A DNA stretch of 64,000 bases from RGZA01 sp041917755. Its GTDB lineage: Bacteria > Pseudomonadota > Alphaproteobacteria > UBA9219 > RGZA01. The stretch's first letter is position 1, and each line of letters opens with the position of its first letter. Of the stretch, positions 8,517 through 17,586 are shown piece by piece. A program made the position numbers and the translations under genes. Where the stretch lies: positions 1 to 64,000 of the forward strand of contig JAYRWY010000013.1 of assembly GCA_041917755.1 (NCBI GenBank), in the 5' to 3' direction. Under the pieces are notes generated by a model, which was given only the letters and a program-made list of their open reading frames with translations, made no database searches and had not been told where the DNA came from.

Positions 8517-8887
8517 GTTATAATTTGCATTCTTCCAATTTCGTAGGGGAATTGTACCAAAATTCCGCCTAATTTATTAATAGACCCAGTAAACACTTTA
8601 AGTGTTAAAAAAACCTTCATTTTGGATACAATTGCAATAGTTTCATGAGATTTTATGGTTAATTTCAATTAATTACGCAGGAATTTTCGGGGGAATTTAG
8701 TTCAAATTTTATGGGTCATTTTCCGATTTTTAACAGATGTTAATGCTGTTTTGTCGCATCTGCACACAATCCAAGCAAATCAAGCAGATAGCCGAATAAG
8801 ATTCAGGTGACGGGTTAACCAAACTGTGTTTTATCTCGGCAGCTCAAAAATTTCATGCCGCACTATTTCTTTTAAAATACTCCCTCG
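8517..8887. other. AT-rich intergenic region between DUF2336 gene and hemC
   Basis: This is 371 bases of divergent promoter space. It contains two TTAA-N6-TTAA arrangements near 8660 and 8730, which miss the CtrA spacing by one base. It also holds a short dyad, CAGATG at 8734-8739 and CATCTG at 8757-8762. I see no ORF or RNA gene. hemC lacks a clear Shine-Dalgarno sequence at its end. Confidence 0.5.
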
Positions 8888-9835
8888 ATGCAGAATCGTT
8901 TTTCCAAACCATTACGCCTAGGCACCCGTGGAAGTCCGCTGGCCCTTGCGCAAACCAACACGGTACTTGCATTGCTACGCAGCAATTATCCGGAGTTGAA
9001 CGAGCAGGGAGCAGCAGAAATCATCATCCTAAAGGCCTCTGGCGATCACGTGATTGGCAGCAAGGATGAACGCTTAGTTGATATAGGCGGCAAGGGGCTG
9101 TTCACGAAAGAACTGGAAGAAGCCTTATTACAAGACCGTGTAGATATCGCTATTCATTCCATGAAGGATGTCCCCACATGGACGCCGCAAGGCTTGGTGA
9201 TTGCGGCAACGCTCACCCGTGAAGACCCGCGCGATGCGCTTATAACCCGCGGCATCAGCAGTTTTGATTCTTTGCCACAAGGCGCGGTGGTGGGTACATC
9301 CAGCCTGCGTCGCCAAGCTCAGCTATTGAATAAGCGCCCGGATTTAAAAGTTATTCCTCTGCGCGGTAACGTCGATACGCGCATTTCAAAACTGGAAGCA
9401 GGGCAGGTGGATGCAACCTTATTGGCCTATGCGGGGCTTAAACGTCTTGGTATTGCGCAACGCGCAAATGCAGTTTTGGAAACCAATACCATTTTGCCGG
9501 CCGTATCGCAGGGGATTATAGGCCTGCAAATCCGCGAAAAAGACGAAACGTTGCGGGCATTGCTGGGCGTCATCAATTGCGCGGCTACTCATTCATCCAT
9601 GTTGGCTGAACGTGCCATGCTGGAAGTATTAGATGGTTCTTGCCATACGCCCATTGCCGGGCTTGCCGTGCATGGCGATAAGGGGTTGTTCCTGCAAGGC
9701 CTAGTGGCGCATCCAGAAGGCAAAGGGGTTTGGGCGGCTGCACAAACCGCGCAGCCGAACGATGCCATCACCCTTGGCCGTGAAGTTGGCCGCAAGCTGC
9801 GTAAAGATGTCCCTCAAGGTATTTTACCTGAATAA
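8888..9835 (+). CDS. hemC: Hydroxymethylbilane synthase (porphobilinogen deaminase)
   Basis: Polymerises four porphobilinogen molecules into hydroxymethylbilane in heme synthesis. 315 residues. Key motifs are LRLGTRGSPLALAQT at the N-terminus, the substrate-binding ALLQDRVDIAIHSMKDVPT, VGTSSLRRQAQL, and the dipyrromethane cofactor Cys at residue 252 in LDGSCHTPIAG. It heads a four-gene run: hemD begins 1 base after its stop, followed by the mitofilin-like gene and hemY. No good ribosome-binding site precedes ATG 8888, but no better start exists. Confidence 0.96.
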   Translation: MQNRFSKPLRLGTRGSPLALAQTNTVLALLRSNYPELNEQGAAEIIILKASGDHVIGSKDERLVDIGGKGLFTKELEEALLQDRVDIAIHSMKDVPTWTPQGLVIAATLTREDPRDALITRGISSFDSLPQGAVVGTSSLRRQAQLLNKRPDLKVIPLRGNVDTRISKLEAGQVDATLLAYAGLKRLGIAQRANAVLETNTILPAVSQGIIGLQIREKDETLRALLGVINCAATHSSMLAERAMLEVLDGSCHTPIAGLAVHGDKGLFLQGLVAHPEGKGVWAAAQTAQPNDAITLGREVGRKLRKDVPQGILPE

Positions 9836-9836
9836 T

Positions 9837-10565
9837 ATGAAACCCGTCATCCTCATCACCCGCGCGATTGAACATTCTCGGCAAACCCAAACCGATGTGC
9901 AGGCACTGGGTGCTGATACGCTGTTGGATGGCCTGCTTACCATTGTACCCATTGAAAATGCCGAGCCCATTTCTGCAACCACGGGTGCCTTGATTATCAC
10001 AAGCCGTAATGCTCTGCAGGGTCTAAAAAACCTCAAAAACATTGATGAATTACCGGTTTTCGTGGTGGGGAAGGAAACGGCTGCGTTGTGCGCCGCTGCG
10101 GGGTTTAAAACCATTCGCGGGATTGCCGAACAATCTAATGAATTGCCAAAGCTGATTATGGCGGCGCAATCACCCCATGCTGGCGCATTGCTTCATGTTA
10201 CATCCGAGCATGCACACACCGATTTTTATGATGCATTGCTGGATGCCGGCTATGGGATTGAACAACGTCTGGTCTATGCCGCCAATGCGGCAAGTCAATT
10301 CAATGCGGCAACCCTCACGGCGCTTCAACAAGGCACTCTATGGGGCGTGCTATTTTATTCCGCACGCACCGCCCAAATTTTCAATGGTCTTGTAGCATCT
10401 GCAGGGTTTGAGTCCAAATTGGGCAGATTGAACGCCTGTTGCCTAAGCGATGCGATTGCCAGCACGCTTGATAAGGCGAAATGGAAAGCGGTGGTGGCAT
10501 CCAAATCACCCACCCATGCATCGCTAATGGATACCCTGCGGGATTGTCTTGCAAAACCCGCCTAG
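9837..10565 (+). CDS. hemD: Uroporphyrinogen-III synthase
   Basis: Cyclises hydroxymethylbilane with D-ring inversion to uroporphyrinogen III. 242 residues. Sequence is weakly conserved in this family, but the N-terminal VILITRAIEHSRQT, the FVVGKETAALCAAAGF strand-turn, the GVLFYSARTAQIF motif and the C-terminal VVASKSPTHASLMDTL fit HemD. The genomic position, one base behind hemC, settles the call. I used ATG 9837; the frame is open upstream into hemC, but that region is hemC coding sequence. Confidence 0.92.
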   Translation: MKPVILITRAIEHSRQTQTDVQALGADTLLDGLLTIVPIENAEPISATTGALIITSRNALQGLKNLKNIDELPVFVVGKETAALCAAAGFKTIRGIAEQSNELPKLIMAAQSPHAGALLHVTSEHAHTDFYDALLDAGYGIEQRLVYAANAASQFNAATLTALQQGTLWGVLFYSARTAQIFNGLVASAGFESKLGRLNACCLSDAIASTLDKAKWKAVVASKSPTHASLMDTLRDCLAKPA

Positions 10566-10607
10566 AACCCACATTCTAGTAGGGATTTCAAATTATTGGT
10601 GTCCCGC

Positions 10608-11657
10608 ATGACGAATGAAACCTCATCGAATTCCATCCCTGCCATTACCTCATCCGCGCCAAAAGCAGCGCACAGCGCTGGCTCTACCAGAGCAACGCTT
10701 GCCATCATTTTTTCCTTACTGGCGTTGGCTATCTCCGGCTATCAGCTATGGTCAAGTATGGATGAAAAGGAAGGGAAGGTTATCTCGCCACTTCTGACCC
10801 AAAAATCATCGGATGGTGAGTTGGAAAGCCGTCTAAAGGCACAAGAAAATACCCTGACGGTGATGAACGATACTTTTAAAAAACAAATTGAAGCAGTGGA
10901 GCAAAAACTGAATGCTGTTCCGGCGCCCAAAGATATCTCGCCGGAAATTGCAGGGGCCGCTGCAACGCTGCAAATCAAATTAGCCGATTGGGAAAAACAA
11001 AACGCCGAGCTGCGTCAGCAACTTAAAACCGAATTGCTAAATAAATCCAAAAACATCGCTGCTCTATCCATTCTGGAACATGTCAGCCGCAAGGCACAGT
11101 TGGGGCTGTCATTTCAAAATGACATCAAGGAACTGGAAAATGTGGTGGTGCCAAACCAAACCTCCGCTCATGCCTATAATCTGCTGAAAGGGTTCGATAA
11201 ACCGCTCAGCTCAGATACGGCATTGCTGGCCGAACTTCATAAACTGATCCCTGATTTTCTGGCCCGGGAGAAACTGGATAAAACCGATAACATCTTGGAT
11301 AAAATTGGCATTCAGTTGCAAAAACTGATTGTTGTTCGCCGCAAGAACGGCCAGGTCAATGATGAAACCCCAACTGGAAAAGTCCTGGATGAACTGCAAA
11401 CTGCCATCATCAGTGGCGATTGGGCCAAAGCTACCAGCATCGCATCCACTTTTGCAGAAAAAGATGCCGCACATCTGCCCAAAGATTTCCCTGCATGGCA
11501 CAACAAATTGCGTGACCGCGCCTTAACCGAAGAAGCTGTCGATGCACTTCAGCATCTGGTGCTCAACGAACTGCAAGGTGTAACCGCACCACAAATCATG
11601 GACGCGCCAAAGACAGATACAAAGCCCGCTCCGAAATCTGATGCACAAGAACCATAA
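10608..11657 (+). CDS. Mitofilin-like inner-membrane protein of the hem operon
   Basis: About 349 residues. A short cytoplasmic N-terminus rich in Ser and Ala precedes one membrane helix (LAIIFSLLALAISGYQLW). A long helical periplasmic part follows with a coiled coil (ESRLKAQENTLTVMNDTFKK region) and a helical C-terminal domain. This architecture and its place between hemD and hemY identify the alphaproteobacterial mitofilin/HemX-like family, which is related to the mitochondrial crista-shaping protein Mic60. Its start is uncertain. TTG 10596 has AGGGA about 10 bases upstream, while ATG 10608 is the stronger codon. It abuts hemY with no gap. Confidence 0.82.
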   Translation: MTNETSSNSIPAITSSAPKAAHSAGSTRATLAIIFSLLALAISGYQLWSSMDEKEGKVISPLLTQKSSDGELESRLKAQENTLTVMNDTFKKQIEAVEQKLNAVPAPKDISPEIAGAAATLQIKLADWEKQNAELRQQLKTELLNKSKNIAALSILEHVSRKAQLGLSFQNDIKELENVVVPNQTSAHAYNLLKGFDKPLSSDTALLAELHKLIPDFLAREKLDKTDNILDKIGIQLQKLIVVRRKNGQVNDETPTGKVLDELQTAIISGDWAKATSIASTFAEKDAAHLPKDFPAWHNKLRDRALTEEAVDALQHLVLNELQGVTAPQIMDAPKTDTKPAPKSDAQEP

Positions 11658-12953
11658 ATGCTAAAACTCGCTCTGTTCATTCTTAAACTCATTGCGCTGG
11701 TCTTTGTGGCCGTGTGGGTGGCTGAACGTGCCGGAAAAATTAGCTTTGAATGGAAAGACAGCGTCATTGAAACCTCTGCGGCACTTGCACTGGGTGTGGT
11801 GGCCTTGATGATGGTCATCTCATATAAGGCTGCAAAGATGATTGCCACCATCCGCAACACGCCGCGCCTCTACCGCATGCATAATCATTTGCGCCAACAA
11901 CGCATGGGCCAAAAATTATTATCCGATGCACTTGGCGCATTCTCTGAACAGAAAAAGGGCAAAGGCCTCAAATTCCTGCGCAAAGCTGAAAAACTTTTGG
12001 GCCCATCGCAGGTCGTCGATCTAGTCAAAACCCATGTCGGTGAGCCGGTGCTAAGCGAGATGCCATCCACCAGCAACCTGATGGAAGCTACATCGCCTTA
12101 TGCGTGGAAACAAATCATCGAACAGCATTTGCGTGATGGCAAAGAAACCGAAGCGTTGCAAACTGCAAATACTTTTGCCGATAAACATCCGCAATTGCCG
12201 CTGGCTAAAAAATTATTATTCGATGTATTGGTGCGCTTAAAAAACTATGACAAGGCATTGCAAACACTGGAACTGTTGCGGTTGCACCATTCCATGCCGC
12301 GCCGTGAATGGCGTGATACCAAGGCCGCACTGCTCACCGAACGTGCACGCGATGCGTTGGAACATGGCCATGCCGCACAGGCTTTTGAATGGTCCTTACA
12401 GGCTGAACGGTTGCATCCATTCTGGGTGCCAACGGTATTGATGGCAGCGCGCGCGCTCGCCAAACAGGATAAAGCCAAAGAAGCAGCCAATTTAATTGAA
12501 CGTGCATGGCCCAATTGCGGGCATGAACAGCTGGGAGACGTCTATTTGTCGCTGCGCACGGGCCGCAATGATTTACAAAAAGCCCAAAGCGCGGAAAAGC
12601 TGGCTAAGAACAACCCAAATAATGAAGCCTCCCGTTTGCTGGTTGCACGCGCGTTGACCAAAGCTGGCTTGTGGGGGCAGGCTCGCAGCATGGCACTGGC
12701 ATTATCCAAGGAGCACCCGCGCCGCGATTATTTTGATTTATTGGCGCATATCGAAGACATCCAGACGCAGGATAAAGTCGCTGTTGCCAAATGGAATAAC
12801 CTTGCATCCTCCGCGCCACCGGATGAGGCATGGGTATGCACATCCTGCAAACAACCTCACGGTGAATGGCAAGGCAGCTGTGCCTCATGCCACAGCTTTA
12901 ATACGCTGTCATGGGCAACGCCACTCAACAAATTATCCATCGTACAGAAATAA
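11658..12953 (+). CDS. hemY: HemY-type heme biosynthesis membrane protein
   Basis: 431 residues. Two N-terminal membrane helices (LALFILKLIALVFVAVWVAE and ALALGVVALMMVISYKA) form the HemY-N region. Tetratricopeptide-like helical repeats follow, and a C-terminal zinc-ribbon-like segment carries CTSCKQPHGEWQGSCASC, a pair of Cys-x-x-Cys motifs. The family accompanies hemC/D in proteobacteria, but its biochemical role is not settled. It may act as a scaffold for heme pathway enzymes at the membrane. The start codon directly follows the upstream stop codon, so translation is coupled. Confidence 0.9.
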   Translation: MLKLALFILKLIALVFVAVWVAERAGKISFEWKDSVIETSAALALGVVALMMVISYKAAKMIATIRNTPRLYRMHNHLRQQRMGQKLLSDALGAFSEQKKGKGLKFLRKAEKLLGPSQVVDLVKTHVGEPVLSEMPSTSNLMEATSPYAWKQIIEQHLRDGKETEALQTANTFADKHPQLPLAKKLLFDVLVRLKNYDKALQTLELLRLHHSMPRREWRDTKAALLTERARDALEHGHAAQAFEWSLQAERLHPFWVPTVLMAARALAKQDKAKEAANLIERAWPNCGHEQLGDVYLSLRTGRNDLQKAQSAEKLAKNNPNNEASRLLVARALTKAGLWGQARSMALALSKEHPRRDYFDLLAHIEDIQTQDKVAVAKWNNLASSAPPDEAWVCTSCKQPHGEWQGSCASCHSFNTLSWATPLNKLSIVQK

Positions 12954-12962
12954 GTGCCACGA

Positions 12963-14093
12963 TTAGCCCGAACTTGGCGTAATCGCTGGCCGTTGTTGTG
13001 CTTGCAGAGGTTCTTGACGTAACTGGTCCTTTAATTCACGTACCATCTGCGCCGATGCGCGTATCTGCCGTGCAATGTCGGGGCTTTGTACTGCTGCCTG
13101 CATCAATGTCTGATGGGCCTCACGCGGAGAAAATCCCGTGCGCTGCGAATGATCGGTTGGAAGAATAACCATATTGTTTCCGGCCCGCACCATCGCAGGT
13201 AGTAATTCACGGTATGGGCCAACACGGCGCAATGCCTCCATCTCCATTCCATCGGAAATGGCAACCCCTCTAAATCCGACATCGCGGCGAAGTGATTGAA
13301 AGGCGCGTTGCGACAGGGTCGCGGGCAATCCGTTATCAGAAAATCTGCTATGGGTTGTGTGGCTCATCATCACGCCACCTGCTTGGCTGGCCAGCCGTCG
13401 ATAAGGCTCCAGTTCATTGGGGTTCCAGCTGGCTTCAATATTACCGGGCCCAACATGGGTGTCTGCGGCCGTCCCGTGGCCTGGATAATGTTTTAAAACA
13501 GACAGAACACCTTCCTGACGATGTGCCCTGATAAAGGCTTCGCCCATACGGGCCACTAAATCCGGGTCGGTGCCAAAACTTCTTCCAGTTCTTCCCATAT
13601 ACTGGTTGGCGCTCGACATATCTACGACAGGCCCAAGATTCATATTGATGCCGTTCGCTCTAAGCTCGCGCGCCATGTTGCGGTAAATCTGCTCGGCTTG
13701 CGCCATATCTCTTGCTGCAATCTGCGTCATTTGAGCGGCCGATGGAAATCCGGCAAACCCCTTATTAGCAGATAATCGCTGCACCGCGCCGCCTTCTTGA
13801 TCTACCGCAATTAAAAGAGGGGAGTTTGGCGGCGCTGCGGATTGAAGATGCTGCGTCAATCGTCTGAGTTGTTCAGGGGAAACAATATTATTTCCCATTA
13901 AAATAATGCTGCCCACACGGCCTTGACTAATTAGATTGCGGATTTCTTCAACGCCTGCATCCCCGGGACGCGTTCCATTAAATCCCGACATCAATAATTG
14001 TCCGGCCTCTGCATCCGTGATGGGGGCACGGTTCACCAACTGGTTATCGGGCGGACGCACCCCTGTAATGGCCGTAATTGTTCTGCTGGTCAT
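12963..14093 (-). CDS. Glycoside hydrolase family 3, NagZ-like beta-N-acetylglucosaminidase
   Basis: 376 residues. NagZ enzymes cleave GlcNAc from anhydromuropeptides in peptidoglycan recycling. Family features visible are LIAVDQEGGAVQRL, the loop SVLKHYPGHGTAADTH carrying the KH-PGHG motif with the catalytic His, and AISDGMEMEAL with the nucleophile Asp. There is no signal peptide, consistent with cytoplasmic NagZ. Both ends are atypical: the first 20 residues are unlike NagZ, and the protein ends in a Gln/Pro/Arg-rich tail (LQAQQRPAITPSSG) resembling tails of orphan proteins elsewhere in the window. It is convergent with hemY, 9 bases apart. Confidence 0.85.
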   Translation of the reverse strand: MTSRTITAITGVRPPDNQLVNRAPITDAEAGQLLMSGFNGTRPGDAGVEEIRNLISQGRVGSIILMGNNIVSPEQLRRLTQHLQSAAPPNSPLLIAVDQEGGAVQRLSANKGFAGFPSAAQMTQIAARDMAQAEQIYRNMARELRANGINMNLGPVVDMSSANQYMGRTGRSFGTDPDLVARMGEAFIRAHRQEGVLSVLKHYPGHGTAADTHVGPGNIEASWNPNELEPYRRLASQAGGVMMSHTTHSRFSDNGLPATLSQRAFQSLRRDVGFRGVAISDGMEMEALRRVGPYRELLPAMVRAGNNMVILPTDHSQRTGFSPREAHQTLMQAAVQSPDIARQIRASAQMVRELKDQLRQEPLQAQQRPAITPSSG

Positions 14094-14211
14094 CGGTTTA
14101 GCTTAATTGTCCAAGCCTAATGGAGGCTTAACTATTGATTAAAAAATCCTTCTGGCCTTTTTAAACCACCGGCCTATATCAATTATATCAGTGCGTTATA
14201 ACGGGTTCTTT

Positions 14212-14994
14212 ATGCTGCCAAGCTTGTTCGTGTCACACGGTTCACCCATGTTGGTTTTTGAAAAAGAACCCGCATCTGACTTCCTGCGTGACGTGTCAGC
14301 TACATTGCCGGTGCGGCCACGCGGCATTGTGGTTATCTCCGCACATTGGGAAACCACCCGGCCTGTGGTGATGACAACACCGTACCCTGAAACCATTCAT
14401 GATTTTGCAGGCTTCCCAAAAGAACTTTACGAACTGCATTATCGCGCTGCAGGTGATGCGGAATTATCAAACCGTATTGTCACATTACTAAATGCAGCAG
14501 GAATAGATACGGGCACAGACCATCACCGTGGCCTTGATCACGGCGCATGGAACCCGTTGATGCTGATGTATCCTGCAGCAGATATTCCGGTGGTGCAGCT
14601 ATCGGTGCAACCGCATCATGATGCACGCTGGCATTATGAAATGGGTAAGGCCATCGCGCCATTGCGCGAAGATAATATCCTTATCCTTGGTTCAGGTAAT
14701 CTTACCCATAATCTGCGTGAGGCTTTTCGCGCCCATCATGATGCGCCGCCCAGCTGGGTAACCGAGTTTTCGCAGTGGATTGCAACGCATGTGAGTAGTG
14801 GCGACATCAACAGCCTGTTGCATTGGGCATCTGCCCCGCACGCGCTAAAAAACCATCCAACGCCAGAGCATATCTTGCCTTTTTTTGTAGCGATGGGGGC
14901 GGGTGGCACGCCGCTCCATGCACAGCACCTACATGACAGCATCGATTTGGGCGTCTTGGCGATGGATGCATACAGCTTCGGCACACAGGCATAA
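14212..14994 (+). CDS. Class III extradiol ring-cleavage dioxygenase family protein (DODA/YgiD-like)
   Basis: 260 residues, the family's normal length. It resembles LigB-type enzymes such as YgiD and plant DOPA 4,5-dioxygenase, which use one metal ion to open catechol rings. Candidate metal ligands are the His in LFVSHGSPML, the His in ISAHWETT and the His pair around HHRGLDHGAWNPL. A GSGNLTHNLREA segment is also typical. The natural substrate is unknown. I prefer ATG 14212 (MLPSLFVSHG) over GTG 14191 because family members begin there. A bidirectional terminator follows the stop codon. Confidence 0.87.
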   Translation: MLPSLFVSHGSPMLVFEKEPASDFLRDVSATLPVRPRGIVVISAHWETTRPVVMTTPYPETIHDFAGFPKELYELHYRAAGDAELSNRIVTLLNAAGIDTGTDHHRGLDHGAWNPLMLMYPAADIPVVQLSVQPHHDARWHYEMGKAIAPLREDNILILGSGNLTHNLREAFRAHHDAPPSWVTEFSQWIATHVSSGDINSLLHWASAPHALKNHPTPEHILPFFVAMGAGGTPLHAQHLHDSIDLGVLAMDAYSFGTQA

Positions 14995-14996
14995 AA

Positions 14997-15025
14997 AAAC
15001 CGCCGGCATTTCTGCGCGGCGGTTT
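14997..15025. terminator. Bidirectional intrinsic terminator
   Basis: AAACCGCCG at 14997-15005 pairs with CGGCGGTTT at 15017-15025 around an 11-base loop. The GC-rich core is flanked by A residues on one side and T residues on the other, so it can stop both the plus-strand dioxygenase gene and the minus-strand Bax-inhibitor gene. Confidence 0.8.
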
Positions 15026-15043
15026 AATTAAGCGGTACGCAGA

Positions 15044-15781
15044 TTAATCTCTGCGCGTACCCATGAACTGCAACATGTATTGGAACAGGTTGATAAAGTT
15101 CAGGTACAGATTAAGTGCGCCGAACACGGCCATCTTGTCGTTCATTTCCTGGCCATAGCTTTCGGAATAATTATCCTTGATGCGTTGGGTATCCCATGCG
15201 GTCAATCCAACGAAGATAATGACACCCAATACCGAGGTGATCAGGTGCAACATACTGGACATCAAGAACAGATTCACAATACCTGCAATGATAATGCCGA
15301 TAAGGGCCATCATCAAAAAGCTACCCATCTTGGTCAGGTCAGCCTTGGTGGTGTAACCCCAAAGGGAGGTCGCACCAAACATGGCAGCTACCACAAAGAA
15401 GGTATTCGCAATGCTTGCACCAGTGAAGTACAGGAAGATGCTAGACAGCGAAATCCCCATAATGGCACAAAACACCCAGAACATGCTTTGCAGGGTTGAT
15501 GCCGATGAACGTTGCGTCGCAAAGCTCATGAACAGCATGAAGCCCAGCGGGGCAAACATGGCAATCATACCAAGGATAGTAGGGCGGCGGGTGATGGCAT
15601 CAAAAAACACCTGACTTACTGCAGGCGTGTTAGCAATGAGCCAGGCAACAAGGCCGGTCACGGCCACGCCCAATCCCATGTAGTTATAAATTCTTAGCAT
15701 GTGGGCGCGAAGGCCTGCATCAATTCCTAGACGTTCAATGCTTGCAGTATCTGCGCCGCGATTGAATGGGTTATGCGTCAT
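15044..15781 (-). CDS. Bax inhibitor-1 family membrane protein (YccA/YbhL-like)
   Basis: 245 residues with seven predicted membrane segments, for example YMGLGVAVTGLVAWLI, GMIAMFAPLGFMLFMSF and LGVIIFVGLTAWDTQRI. The final helix pair with GLTAWDTQRIKDNY and the ALNLYLNFINLF motif are hallmarks of the BI-1 family. Members include the proton-sensitive calcium leak channel BsYetJ, and YccA, which interacts with FtsH. The function here is not determined. I used the Met at 15781 because GGAG sits 9 bases upstream. A start at 15802 would place that GGAG inside the coding region. Confidence 0.92.
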   Translation of the reverse strand: MTHNPFNRGADTASIERLGIDAGLRAHMLRIYNYMGLGVAVTGLVAWLIANTPAVSQVFFDAITRRPTILGMIAMFAPLGFMLFMSFATQRSSASTLQSMFWVFCAIMGISLSSIFLYFTGASIANTFFVVAAMFGATSLWGYTTKADLTKMGSFLMMALIGIIIAGIVNLFLMSSMLHLITSVLGVIIFVGLTAWDTQRIKDNYSESYGQEMNDKMAVFGALNLYLNFINLFQYMLQFMGTRRD

Positions 15782-15912
15782 TTGTCGTTTCTCCATATAC
15801 ACGCAAGGGTTAAACCAACGGATGTTGTCTTTTGCGTTACGGGCAGAAATATAGCACTGATTTGTGGCGATTCAATGGAATATGAAAATTAATCATTCAT
15901 ATCAATATGTTA

Positions 15913-17139
15913 CTATCGGGTAATTAGCCCCATCGCCATACGAGAGAAGAAGTTTTTCGCGGGCGGAATTTTTTCAATGATGGCAAGGCCAAAACGGCGC
16001 GCCAAACGCAGCGGCATAAAATCATTCGAGAAAAGTTTTACCAACACATCCGTCGCGCTCATGAAGGTGAAGTGGTCAAGCTGTCTGCTTGCTTCATAAC
16101 GCTCAAGTACATCCATCGCGCCGACATCGTCTTGCGCGATAAAACGCTGCTCGATTAAATCACCCAGCACGCCAATATCTCGTACACTTAAATTAAACCC
16201 TTGGCCGGCAACGGGGTGCATGCCATGCGCGGCTTCACCAATCAGGGCAAGACGCGGCGCATGCAGCTTATCCGCCAACATGAATTTCAGTGGATATTGC
16301 TGGCGCGGTGATACCAACGACATATCGCCCAATTCATCGCAGCCACGTTCCTTAAGCAGTTTGGTGAATTCATTTTCGGGCATGCTACACAATGCAGCGG
16401 CTGTTTGCGGGCGCTCGGTCCACACAATGCTGCAACGGTTATTGGTCATAGGTAATACGGCAAACGGCCCACCCGGATAGAAATATTCCAACGCCAGATT
16501 ATGATGCGGGTTGGTGTGCTGAATACTTACCACCACAGCTGTTTCATTATATGACCAATGGCGCGCTTTGATATTGGCATGGTTACGGCAGAATGATGCC
16601 TTGCCATCTGCGGCAATCAATAATTTTGCGCTTGGCGTGCTGCCATCATCCAATGTCAGCGTGACGGCATCATCGCTGTAGGAAATATCCTGAATGGTTG
16701 CAGGGCAGGCGAGGGTAATGTTTTTAAGTTCAGCAATGCGTTCAAATAAAGCGCGGCGGAAAATTGTATTCTCCACGATATAGCCAAACGCATCATCTCC
16801 CACCACGGCACTGTCAAAATCCAGCGTAAGGGCGGAACGTTGATCGGCCACCCGAATATCATCAATCGGGCAGGACGAATCTTTGATGGCATCCCACACC
16901 CCGCATTGTTCGAGCACAAGGGTGGAGCCATAGGCGATCGCTGTTGTCCGGCCATCAAAGGCCATGGTGGTCATGCGGGCCTGCGCTTCTTTTTCAACCA
17001 CCAATACGCGCATGCCCGTACTACCAAGGCGTGTCGCCATGGTAAGCCCGGCAAGGCCGCCACCTGCAATCATCACGTCAAAAGATGTGTGCGATGCAAT
17101 ATGAACGGGTGATTTTTGTTTCTTCGATGATTTGCGCAT
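15913..17139 (-). CDS. UbiH/UbiF-family FAD-dependent monooxygenase (ubiquinone biosynthesis)
   Basis: 408 residues. A Rossmann dinucleotide-binding motif near the start (FDVMIAGGGLAGLTMA) is followed by a second-strand acidic end (VLVVEKEA), the DG motif LLIAADGKASFCR, and the second FAD motif PRLALIGEAAHGMHPVAGQG. These define the Coq6/UbiH aromatic hydroxylase family. It likely hydroxylates the ubiquinone ring, but UbiH, UbiF and UbiI cannot be separated by eye. A longer frame from 17313 is open, but its N-terminus would run into the divergent PII promoter. Met 17139 fits the family. Confidence 0.9.
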   Translation of the reverse strand: MRKSSKKQKSPVHIASHTSFDVMIAGGGLAGLTMATRLGSTGMRVLVVEKEAQARMTTMAFDGRTTAIAYGSTLVLEQCGVWDAIKDSSCPIDDIRVADQRSALTLDFDSAVVGDDAFGYIVENTIFRRALFERIAELKNITLACPATIQDISYSDDAVTLTLDDGSTPSAKLLIAADGKASFCRNHANIKARHWSYNETAVVVSIQHTNPHHNLALEYFYPGGPFAVLPMTNNRCSIVWTERPQTAAALCSMPENEFTKLLKERGCDELGDMSLVSPRQQYPLKFMLADKLHAPRLALIGEAAHGMHPVAGQGFNLSVRDIGVLGDLIEQRFIAQDDVGAMDVLERYEASRQLDHFTFMSATDVLVKLFSNDFMPLRLARRFGLAIIEKIPPAKNFFSRMAMGLITR

Positions 17140-17199
17140 AATTGACCATAGGCGTTGATTGCTATAATTTAGGCGGAATTTCTGGATACACAACCCACA

Positions 17200-17215
17200 T
17201 GTTTCACGTGCGACA
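17200..17215. promoter_or_regulatory. Degenerate parS-like site
   Basis: TGTTTCACGTGCGACA matches 14 of 16 bases of the ParB-binding consensus TGTTTCACGTGAAACA. It lies in the 91-base divergent interval between the UbiH-family gene and the PII gene, 16 bases upstream of the PII start. The two right-arm mismatches weaken the call. It may simply overlap the promoter. Confidence 0.3.
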
Positions 17216-17230
17216 ATTGGAGTTATTAAA

Positions 17231-17569
17231 ATGAAAATGGTTATTGCGGTCATTAAACCTTTCAAATTGGGCGATGTCAGAAAGGCCCTGAATGAAATGG
17301 GTGTAACCGGCATGACCGTAACGGATGTTCGCGGCTATGGCCGTCAAAAAGGCAAATCCGACGTCTATATGGGTCTGGATAACGCCAATTCATTCGTTAA
17401 TCGCGTAAAACTGGACATTGCCGTTGAAAATGAACGGGTTGATGACGTTGTTGATATCATTTTAAAGGCTGCTGGCAGCGGCAAGGTTGGAGACGGTAAG
17501 ATTTTCGTCTATAACGTCGAACAAGTCGTCCGTATCAGTACCCATGAACGAGATGCCTCAGCCATCTAA
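17231..17569 (+). CDS. Divergent PII signal-transduction protein lacking the uridylylation Tyr
   Basis: 112 residues, aligning without gaps to E. coli GlnB. PII trimers sense ATP/ADP and 2-oxoglutarate and control nitrogen enzymes and transporters. Retained features are Lys9-Pro-Phe-Lys-Leu, GFGRQKG-like T-loop entry (Gln39, Lys40), Tyr46, the B-loop with Gly87 and Lys90, and Arg101. Unusual features are Asn at position 51, where GlnB/GlnK carry the uridylylated Tyr, Ser at 103 in place of an ATP-contacting Arg, and a changed C-terminal tail (THERDASAI). GlnD-type modification at residue 51 is therefore impossible. GGAG lies 7 bases upstream of the start. An MscS-type channel gene follows after 17 bases. 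Confidence 0.93.
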   Translation: MKMVIAVIKPFKLGDVRKALNEMGVTGMTVTDVRGYGRQKGKSDVYMGLDNANSFVNRVKLDIAVENERVDDVVDIILKAAGSGKVGDGKIFVYNVEQVVRISTHERDASAI

Positions 17570-17586
17570 CTTTTGAAATTTATATC

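Noticed and set aside
8655..8750. TTAA-N6-TTAA pairs upstream of hemC, considered as CtrA boxes
   Set aside because: The spacing is 6 rather than 7 bases in both, so they do not fit the consensus.
14191..14211. GTG start for the dioxygenase-like gene
   Set aside because: Family proteins begin at the MLPSLFVSHG position. The extra seven residues are not needed and have no clear ribosome-binding site.
17140..17313. 58-residue N-terminal extension of the UbiH-family protein
   Set aside because: It would overlap the PII gene start and its promoter. The FAD motif follows normally after Met 17139.
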